This document shows, piece after piece, positions 50,961 through 60,200 of a stretch of DNA of 64,000 bases. Source of the DNA: CAYZXL01 sp964482435 (GTDB taxonomy: Bacteria > Auribacterota > JABMQX01); assembly GCA_964482435.1 (NCBI GenBank), contig CAYZXL010000021.1:1-64000 (forward strand). Reading direction: 5' to 3'. A model generated the notes under the pieces. The model saw only the letters and a program-made list of their open reading frames with translations. It was not told the origin of the DNA and ran no database searches. The position numbers and the translations under genes were made by a program. The stretch's first letter is position 1. Each line of letters starts with the position of its first letter.

Positions 50961-53900
50961 CTACGGACGCATCACGACTTTTATCGAATCGCCCTCTTTG
51001 AGGCTAAGGGGGCCGGGGAAGGTTATGACCAGCCGGTCGCCGATGACCTCCTTCTTGAACGGGAAGTCTTTGCCACTGAGCTGGAGTTTCACGTCTCCGA
51101 GCGTAGTAACCGGAGGCGTGAGCTCAAGCTGCTTGAGTTTCAGCGCTCCGTACTTTAGCTCGATGAGGTTCGTTTGCATCTTCCCTTCTCTCTTTTGCGA
51201 GAAGCTTCCCCATCCTTCTGCCGTCGAGAAGAAGCTCTTGAAATTGTCCTGCTGGAGTGCCGGAGCAAACCCGAGAATTCCCTTCGGCCCATGGTAGCGG
51301 AAGCCCTGCGCTGCCAGAAGGACCGACCAGCTACTCATTGCTCTCGCATAATGGTCGCCGCACTCGATTTCGTTCCAGGGGTTTCGATTCCCGCTCGTGT
51401 ATCGCTCGTGAACCGTGCGAACGATCGCCAAAGCTTCGTCAATCAATCCCTCCTTGAGCATCAGCGCCGCGACTTCGTACTCAATCCCGGTCCAGACCTC
51501 CTCGGCGTAGAGGATGACAGTTCTGGGCTTTCCTCCTTTGGGCCACGTGCAGCAGATTAACCCGGGCGCCTCCCCCCACACAAAGACTCGATGCCCGAGC
51601 GAATATTCAAACGACGAGAAATCCGGAATGAAATCGTATTTGAAAATCGAGCGGAGGGCCGAGTTGACCTGCTCCCGCGGCAGCACATGGCCCAGGTCTA
51701 ACTGGTTCGCCCACCACTGCCCCAACAATTGGTCCGCATGGCATCCCAAACCGTAGTCGTAATCAGGAACGGCCTGGGGCCATTCCTGGACAAAGTATTC
51801 GCCGTTGAAGAGGTGCTCGCTGAGCCATTTGCTTCCTTTGTCAAAAATCGCGCGGTATTGCTTCGCCGCCGCCTCGTCTCCTATGTCCTTTGCCATCTCT
51901 TCTGCCGCCCGCAACGCAGCGACATATTGGGTGCCGGTGAAGGTGTTCGGGCCGGAAATGGACGTGTCGTACGTATTGAACTGCTTCCCGCGCATGACGC
52001 CATCCTCGTCGGGGCCGTCCCAGTGGGCAATCATGAACTCCATGGCCTTCTTCGCCTTTGGCCACATCCTCTGCAAAAACGTATCGTCTGCCGACATCAA
52101 ATGCTCGCGGTACGTTTTGGAAATCGTGCTTGCCTGTCCGTCGCAAACCGCTCCCGGTCCCGTGACTCTCCCCTTCAGGGGGAACTCGACGCGGTGGTGA
52201 ACTGCCCCGTTGTCCTCCATCTGGTGCTCGAGGTCAATCACCCGCATCTGCCTCTCGATTTCGGGAAAGAGCCTCGCAAGGGTCTGCTCATAATTCCAAA
52301 CGTGATTGCAGTTCATCGGGCAACAGCCGCTCCCGTCGGCGTTCAGCCCCTCAAAGCCGAAGAAGCTATTATCCTTCAGCCACATGCACAACTGAGTGCA
52401 AGGCGTGGACATCTGGCTGCTCAGCCTCTCCACCAAATAATACGGCAGCGTCGTGTCGAAAAGCGTGTCGTGAAACAGGGTAGTAGCCTCGACGGCGGGT
52501 TGGATTTCCAGAAGGTGCATCGCTAATTCAATGACGTTCATGAACGAGTTCTCGTACATATTTCCTACGCCGAGCCGTCCCGGAAAACACCATAGAATTA
52601 CGAAGCTCACTCCCCTGCTTTCGCCGGGGGCGATCTCGAACGCAGAGGCCAGAGCGGCGTTCCAGGTCTTTCCCTTTTCGCTGGGCCCTGTCGCGGCGGT
52701 ACCGAGGGAACCCGTGCGAGAAAATTCGTCGAGGAAGGCGTTCACGTCCGTCCATTGCGGGTTACCGATAGCGCCCGCGCCGCCCATTGCCAGGCCCATG
52801 CTCGCCTGCGACCCCTGCCTGTTCATGGCGACCAGCAGGGCGTTCTCGCCGCCGGGAAAGAGCTGATTGGTGTTTCCACCATAACCATCCCAGGAAACGC
52901 CCTTATATTGTGCCTTTCCATCGTAGCCGACCGCGTTCTGGAGCGTCCCGACGAGCGAGACCTCGACCTTCTTCTGCGAGTCGTTCTTGACGGTGAAGGC
53001 GAAGAGTATCACCGGAGTTGCCGAGTCCTTTGCATTCGTGGGTACGAACGGCGTGAAAGCGAGCAGGGAGAGTTTCACGGGGAGCGCCGGGTCAATGTAG
53101 TCGAGATACGCGATTGGGAACTCGCCCACAAACCGAATGTCCTTCACGCCCGGTTCCTTGCCGCCGTCGTAACGGAGTATCCGCATCACGGGTTCGCCGC
53201 CCTCGGGCTTCGCGCGAATGGCGAACAACTGGTCGGGAATGTATGCAGCCGAATTCATGTTGTTGAAAATCTCCCAGCGGTATAGCTCGCCCGTCCCCCG
53301 CAAATAGATTGACCCGCCGCCAATCGGCCCCAAGGGCATCCCCAGCGCCGAAAGCTCCTTCCCCGAATAGACTCTTCTTTCCGACTTAAAAACGCCCTCA
53401 AGGAGCTGCGCGACCTTTCTTTTAACCGCCTCTCTTTTCTCCTGCTCAGCGCGCCGAGCTGCCTCGATTTCTTCGACGGTCAAGGGATGAATATTGTCCA
53501 CATTGATATGACCCCATCCGCCTTTGGCAGCATCCACGATTTTGAGGTAAGCTGTTCGTCCCTGAAACTTGCTGAGGTCCCAAATGACCGGCCTCATCGC
53601 TTCGGCATCCTGCCCGCGGGCAACGACAAGTTCCTCTCCGGTCGTCGCGTCGCAGAGAGCAACGGAGAGTCTCTCACTGCTCCCGCCTCCGACGAGAAGC
53701 GACAGGGCCGCTGCATCAATCAGGAAGGTCGGCGACTTCAACTCGCCCGTCAAATCGTCGTCATAAGCGGTGCCCGGAGTCGCCAGTTCGCACGTGCCTA
53801 TGAAGTACTTCCCTTGCTTGTTGAAATTCCCGGAATGCCTGTCATCGCCCCTATTGCTGGGCTGTTTAGCAAGCGACCCGGTTTGGGTCCATTCTTGAAG

Positions 53901-54038
53901 GTCTCCCGTCTCAAAATCCCATCGAACCTTGCTGAACTTCAAAACCTGGCCTTCGGCGCCTGACGCAAGCCACAAAAGACCGAAAAGAACCGCGCCGACG
54001 ATTGTCCTCCGTGCCACCTGTCCTCTACGAGAATTCAT
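50961..54038 (-). CDS. Exported GH116-like glycosidase (DUF608) with an N-terminal lectin-like domain
   Basis: The 1025-residue protein starts at ATG 54038 (GGAGGG upstream) with a signal peptide (RTIVGAVLFGLLWLASGAEG). Residues about 35-190 are a beta-sandwich of the type attached to GH32-like enzymes: WDFETGDLQEWTQTG, then GELKSPTFLI and GHINVDNIHPL. Residues about 225-480 are the GH116 N-terminal domain (LGMPLGPIGGGSIYLRGTGE). Residues about 540-900 are the catalytic toroid, with PCTQLCMWLKDN, NCNHVWNYEQ, NTYDTSISGPNTFTG, and GNRNPWNEIECGDHYARAMS. The family includes beta-glucosidases, beta-xylosidases and glucosylceramidases; catalytic residues cannot be assigned with certainty. An extended -10 lies about 60 bases upstream. 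Confidence 0.88.
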   Translation of the reverse strand: MNSRRGQVARRTIVGAVLFGLLWLASGAEGQVLKFSKVRWDFETGDLQEWTQTGSLAKQPSNRGDDRHSGNFNKQGKYFIGTCELATPGTAYDDDLTGELKSPTFLIDAAALSLLVGGGSSERLSVALCDATTGEELVVARGQDAEAMRPVIWDLSKFQGRTAYLKIVDAAKGGWGHINVDNIHPLTVEEIEAARRAEQEKREAVKRKVAQLLEGVFKSERRVYSGKELSALGMPLGPIGGGSIYLRGTGELYRWEIFNNMNSAAYIPDQLFAIRAKPEGGEPVMRILRYDGGKEPGVKDIRFVGEFPIAYLDYIDPALPVKLSLLAFTPFVPTNAKDSATPVILFAFTVKNDSQKKVEVSLVGTLQNAVGYDGKAQYKGVSWDGYGGNTNQLFPGGENALLVAMNRQGSQASMGLAMGGAGAIGNPQWTDVNAFLDEFSRTGSLGTAATGPSEKGKTWNAALASAFEIAPGESRGVSFVILWCFPGRLGVGNMYENSFMNVIELAMHLLEIQPAVEATTLFHDTLFDTTLPYYLVERLSSQMSTPCTQLCMWLKDNSFFGFEGLNADGSGCCPMNCNHVWNYEQTLARLFPEIERQMRVIDLEHQMEDNGAVHHRVEFPLKGRVTGPGAVCDGQASTISKTYREHLMSADDTFLQRMWPKAKKAMEFMIAHWDGPDEDGVMRGKQFNTYDTSISGPNTFTGTQYVAALRAAEEMAKDIGDEAAAKQYRAIFDKGSKWLSEHLFNGEYFVQEWPQAVPDYDYGLGCHADQLLGQWWANQLDLGHVLPREQVNSALRSIFKYDFIPDFSSFEYSLGHRVFVWGEAPGLICCTWPKGGKPRTVILYAEEVWTGIEYEVAALMLKEGLIDEALAIVRTVHERYTSGNRNPWNEIECGDHYARAMSSWSVLLAAQGFRYHGPKGILGFAPALQQDNFKSFFSTAEGWGSFSQKREGKMQTNLIELKYGALKLKQLELTPPVTTLGDVKLQLSGKDFPFKKEVIGDRLVITFPGPLSLKEGDSIKVVMRP

Positions 54039-54101
54039 GCTTATGCCCTCCGCAACCTGGAAAAGCGACCGTTCGTATCCGTGCTGAAGCAACCAGAGAG
54101 G

Positions 54102-54110
54102 ATTCTATCA
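54102..54110 (-). promoter_or_regulatory. Extended -10 element (TGATAGAAT) upstream of the GH116-like gene
   Basis: The minus strand reads TGATAGAAT, identical to the elements at 23062-23070 and 62113-62121. The leader to ATG 54038 would be about 57 bases. No clear -35 hexamer is seen. Confidence 0.4.
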
Positions 54111-54224
54111 GATAAGATGAAAAAGTGCGATGGAGTCCCGAAGTCTCGCGTGAGATCGCTTCCGTTCGACGCGGGCCTTGTTGCGGACAATCGCCGGCCG
54201 CGCGGCATCTCGTCCGTGATTCGG

Positions 54225-57200
54225 TTACTTGCAGTACTCCCACGGATCCGGGATCAGGTCCGGGTCGGGCTGGCAGGGCGTTGGGGAATCGGCCATGCCG
54301 ATGCCATTGACGTACACGAAATACTCCTGTAGATGGTCCTTGAGGTAGTCCCACGGCCTCGGATACGTGACCGCGGCGACGTTTGAGTCCTGAATTATGC
54401 AGTACTTCCCGAACAGTCCGCAGTCCAGGAAGCCAACGATGGCGACGTAATGTCCTTCCTTTGACCCGGTGCCATAATAGTCGTCGAACATCCCATAGAC
54501 GGGGTCTTTCTCATCCCTGATTTGCTTCACGATATCGTCGAAGCTCGGGTCGGTATCCGTGTCTTCGTAGAGGTTGATGTCTATATGGTCGAGATAGTTA
54601 ACCACTTCGTAGTTATACATTCCGTCGCAAATGTCGGTGTCGCCGGACTTCGAGCTGACGGTGGCGAGGGTCTCGCTATTCAGGCAATAGTAGTGCGCGA
54701 TCTCCAGGCAAGCCATCGCTGCGCAGAGTCCGTACGGACCCTGGTAATAGCGCGGGAAGGGGTACAACTGGCAGTAAACGCCCTCGTCGGCAAGCCACTC
54801 ATGGAATTCTTCGACTCCGCCCTGCACCCATTCAAGAAAGCTCTGGAGGTGCTTGCTGGCTTTGCGGACGTTGCCGTTCAGGTCGGTGATCGAAACGTCA
54901 ATGTCGAATCCGCTCACGACGGCACCGCTGAACCACTGGACGTGCAGGTCCTGCTCGAAATCTCCGTCATTCTCCGCCTCGGTGTCGGAGCTTCCCGCAC
55001 TGGCAACGGTGACTTTTATGGATTGGATTTTTGAAGCCGAGCCTTGATCCTCGGCTTTGACATGAACATGAATTCTGTAATAGCCGGGGATCACATCGGA
55101 AGAATAGGAAAAGGAAGTAATAGTCGGGGCCTCGTTTTCGATGCCGAGGGGGTTGAGGTCCTTATCATCGGTGTAGCCGTCGCCGTCGGTGTCCTTCATG
55201 GTGGGGTCCGACTTGAGGCACTCGACGTAATCGGACAGACCGTCGGCGTCTTCATCTTTGACCATGGGGTCGGAATAGACTCGTCTTTTCGTGATGACAT
55301 TTCCTGTTCTCTGCGAGTAGATGAGCAGGTCCCAGCCGGCGAGTTCGAGGTCGTCCCTCAAGCCATCGCCATCACTGTCCGCCTTGCTCGGATTCGTTCC
55401 CCAGACGTTAACCTCGACGCCGTCGGGGATGCCATCGTGGTCGGTGTCGGCGTTCAGAGGATTGGACGTGTAGCCATCGGCGCCGGCGTAAATTTCCTCG
55501 TAATCGCTGACGCCGTCATCGTCGGAATCGGGGTCGAGAACCGGAATTCTGGGCTTGCCGTTGGGGAGCTTGTCTCCGTCGGGATTGTTGAATCCGAGCG
55601 TGCTGTCCTCGTAGGAATCGCTCAAGCCGTCTCCGTCGGAATCGGCGTCGAGCGGCGGGACCTTGTCGTCGCCGTCAACGTCAGCAAATCCGAAGTTGTC
55701 AACCTCGTACTTGTCGTTCAACCCGTCTCCGTCGGAGTCCACGTCGAGGGCAGGAACCTTGCCATCCCCATCCGGGTCCGCTAACCCAAAGCACGTCATC
55801 TCGAACCCGTCCTCGAGGCCGTCGTTGTCCGAATCGGGATCGTTCGCCGGGGCTAATCCGTCGCCGTCGGGATCGGCCGTTCCAAAAGTCAGATTCTCGA
55901 ACGCATCGGAAAGATTATCTCCGTCCGAGTCCGCGTCGTCATCGCCCGGCTCAAGAGGATTATCTTTTCCATCGCCGCTGGTGAGAAGTTCATCTCCGTC
56001 CCTGGTTCCGCCGCCATCTGTATCAGGGCAGAGAGGATCGGTTACTTTACCCCAGTTCGCCGGGTCTGAGAGAGTTCCATACGACGTGCTCGCAAACATC
56101 AGCCTGTCAATCAGCACGTTGTCGGTACAGGTGATTTTCACGTCGAAATCCGTATCGCTCGCGCCGATCGTCTGATTGAAATTGAGCCAGCGGTAATAGA
56201 CCGTGTCCGTGAAGGAGAACTGTTTTTCGTAAAACACCGACGGAGTCTCCTCGACGCGGACCGTCAGCTTCTGGGTCGAAGCCGATGCAAAAGCGCGAGC
56301 CCTCACCCATAGATTGTACGTTCCCGGTTCGAGGTTGAAGGGCGGCGAAGCCGAGTTATACGTCAGAACTGCCTTTGAGGCATCTCGCGGCTTCACGGCC
56401 CTGCCGTTGGTGGCGCCATCGTTCCACGCATAGACGAATGCATTGGTCAGGTCGAGGTTTTCCGCTTCAATCCAGTAAACCTTATCCTTGATTTCATTCG
56501 CATCGGAGATTCCGTCGCCGTCGGTGTCGAAGTTGCCCGGCCCTGGTAAGGTCACCTGCCCTCCTCGCAATTTCGCTGGCGCGCCGTCAAGTCGAACAAG
56601 GATGAACCTGTCCACGTAAACGTCGTACGCTTCGTTGCTCCCTCGCCAGACCTTCATAGTAACGTCGCTGCCATCAACGGCACGCGGGCGAGTTGAGAAC
56701 CACCGGTATTCCGCCGGCACACGGACGAAGTACCCTTCGCGCGACGTTGTCCAGATGGAGTCCATTCCAACGAGTCCGTCGGTGACCCCAGAGCCTTCCG
56801 CGGGCTGAATCCGCAGCCGCACGTAGAACTGGTACGTGGCGTTGGCAACAACGTTTGACACCTTCGCCACGTAAACGCCGCCCAGAGAGGTCTCGGTGCT
56901 GATGGCGCCGGCGCCGCTCGCGCCGTTCGTCACGTCGCCTATCAAGTCGCCTTGCTGCACGGGACTGAAAGCATATCGCTGCACTCCACCGATGAGCCAC
57001 CCATTGTGCGAGGCTTGCTCCGCCTCCCACGAGAAGACATACTCCGAATACATCTGCGAGGAATAGAGAATCTCTTTGTCGTCGGTGACGCCATCGCCAT
57101 CAGTGTCGCGCTTTGTCGGGTCGGTCTCGCAGAGGTCCACCGCGCCGTTCCGGTTGCCATCCTCGTGCCCATCGGGCAGACCGTCGCCGTCGCTATCGGC

Positions 57201-60200
57201 ATTTCGCGGATTTGTCCGCAGCGCGAGCTCAAGGGCATCGTTCAGCCCGTCCTCGTCTTCGTCCGCTTCGGCAGGATTGCTTCCGTATTGCTTCACTTCC
57301 GAAAAGTCGCTCAGCTTATCGTCGTCAGTGTCGGGGTCGCGCGGGTCGGTGTGGTTGAGATACTCTTCCTGGTCGCTGAGGCCGTCGCCATCGGTGTCCG
57401 GGTTGAGTGGGTCAGAATTCACGCCCTTTGCAGCCCCGTTGACGGTTATGGACCATCCTGTCACCTCCACACCGTCCTTCAGACCGTCGTGGTCCGTGTC
57501 AGCCACGCGAGGATTTGTATGAGCCGTCATTTCCCCCTTGTGGGAAACGTTGTTCACGACGATGTCGCTTCCATCCCACAGCCCATCGCCATCCGTGTCT
57601 TCGGAGGCAGGATTTGTCTGATAGACCTTCACCTCGTCAGTATCGCTCAGCCCATCCTGGTCGCTTTGTTTTGAAAGCGGATTGGAATGATAGACCCTGA
57701 CCTCCTCGCCGTCGGTTAGCTGGTCTCCGTCGGAATCGGGATTGTTCGGGTCGGTCTCGCCCGGGTCAACCTTTCCGTTCGCATTTTTGTCTTCAGTGCC
57801 GTCGTTCAACCCGTCATGGTCTGAATCTGCTACGAGCGGATCGGTCTTGCTCGACGGGTGAGCGTCGGCTTTGAATTTCGCGGCGTCGGTCGAAGCGGGT
57901 TCTTCTGGCGCCGTCAGTCCAAGCTCCAGCCCGTCGCTCAAACCGTCATTATCGCTGTCGAACCGGCTCGGGTCGGTCTCAGTGTCGTCGCGGGTGCCGT
58001 TAGCGTTCTTGTCCTCGGCGGCATCGAGGAAACCGTCCTCATCGCTGTCGCGGTCGAGCGGGTTGGTGCGCGTGGAGGGATCGGCGTCCGCCTCGAAGAC
58101 AGCAGGGTTGGTATAAGTCCCGCCGCCCTGGGCCCTGGCAAGCCCAACTTCTTGCCCGTCGAGAAGCCCGTCCTGATCGGTGTCTGCCACGACCGGATTG
58201 GTCTCACCTGCGTCGCGCACCTGATTCATGTTTATATCCTCGTTCCCGTCGAGAATCCCGTCGTCGTCCGTGTCGCCGTCGAGGAAGTTCGTTTTCCCGG
58301 GATAACCGGGCAGCATTCCATCCGCAAGCTCGACATTATCCTTCAAACCGTCGTTGTCGGAGTCGTCTGTCAGCGGATTGATATCCGAGTTGTCCGGGTC
58401 TCCGTCGAGGTCGGTGTCCATGGCAAAAGCGTTCGAGACGATTTCGTCAAACTCAAATCCATCCGTCAGGTAGCCTTTCGACCCCGGAACAGCCCCATCC
58501 TTCGGCCGATAGCCATCGAGGTCGGTATCGGGGTCCATAGGGTTGCTAATCCGCGGATTGAGAAGGACCCTCTCATACATATTGATGCCGTCCTGGTTGA
58601 TGTACGGATTGATCTCAGTCGGGCTGTACGGGCCGTGAATCAGGAGCACCGCGTCGAGGCGAATGTTGTTCCGGTTGGCGCCTTGCGCGAAAACTTGAAT
58701 GTCAATCCCGGTCTCATCCACAACCGAAATTGACGGCGGCAAGGAGACGACTGACGGCAATCCCGGTTTCGGCAAGCCAATCGGCTGAACCGCCGCGAAC
58801 CACTCGTAAAGGTTGACGAAAATGGGAACGTTCCCGTGCAGCGTGTCGAGCCCGACGAGCCGGACTGGTTGAATCGTGTACTGCTGAGTCGTCAACCCAA
58901 TTTTCACCGCGACCCGAATATTGTTGTTATCGTTCAGGTTCAGGGTCCGGGCACGGACATAGACCGTGTAATCGCCATCGGCCGCGAAGTTGTCGTCGGT
59001 TACCCGGCAGAGCAGACCAGCCGCGTCCGGTTTAACCTCTTTGCCATTCGCGGCGCCGGGATAGTCGAGAACTCGGTCGCTCGTGCAGAAGTCCTCCGCC
59101 TGATACCAGTTCGCGCCAAGCGTCCTCTCCGCGCCATCCACAATGCCATCCCCGTCAGTGTCGGCATCGAGGGGGTCGGTGAGTTTCGGCGACGGGTTCT
59201 CGATTTTGACGACAAACGCCCTGTCAACTCCAATGACGCTCCCCTCTGCCGATTGCAAGTCGGAGGCAACCAGACGGACGGTGCCATCCGCTGCAAGCGT
59301 GAAGTCGGGCGTTGAGACCCAGCGATAAACTCCCGCGACGTAATGGGCGTCCGGAGTTCCTCCCGATGCCGTAAGGTCGGTCCCGCCGCCGTCTATCACC
59401 GAGAGCTGGATTTTGTCGCCGACTCGAGCCAGGACGACCTCATCGAACACAACGGAACCGACGACTGGTTGGCTAAGAGCCCGCGCTCGGAGGTGAATCT
59501 CCAGACTGGTTGCTCCAGCGGGTGCGGGCGTGGAAACCACAATGGGAATCCACACGCCCGGCACGGCCGCGGCAGAGAAATTCTTCGACCAATTCTGCTT
59601 GATTAGTGCTGCGCCGCTTCTCCAGATGAGTCCGGCATCTGCGTCGAACCCTTGCGATCCCGGGGAGATGAAGAACGAGACCGCAAACGTGTATTGGTCG
59701 CCCACGCTGAAAGCGTGGTTGATAACCTGAACCCACTCCCCAACTGCCCCCGGCACGACCACAGCAGCGCTTATCCCGACGCCTGTCACGCCGGAGAAGG
59801 CCGGGGTTGCGGGATAGACTCCGCTCATCGGAGGCACAGGCCCGCCAAAGCTGAAATTCCAGTTCGCCGGAGGGAACGTCATGCCGTCCTGCTCGAAGTC
59901 ACCGTTCGGCACCGATTCCAGCAACCGAAACGTCTTCGCGCGGACGAATAGCCTGTGCTTTCCTGCTGAGAGCTGTTGCGACCGGTCAAATATTCCAGCA
60001 CTGCCAGTTTTATGCACGAGGGATTTCCCGCCTTTCGCGTCCGGATCGTCGAGGAGAACGCTGTCGCTGTCAAGCAGGTCATTCACCTTGAACCAAACTG
60101 CGTTCAAAGTCGCTTCCTGCGCATCGGTCAAACCGTCGTCGTCAGCGTCTGGATCGGTGGGAAGAGGGTCAAGGTCGTCAGTGATGGTATCGTCGTCGGA

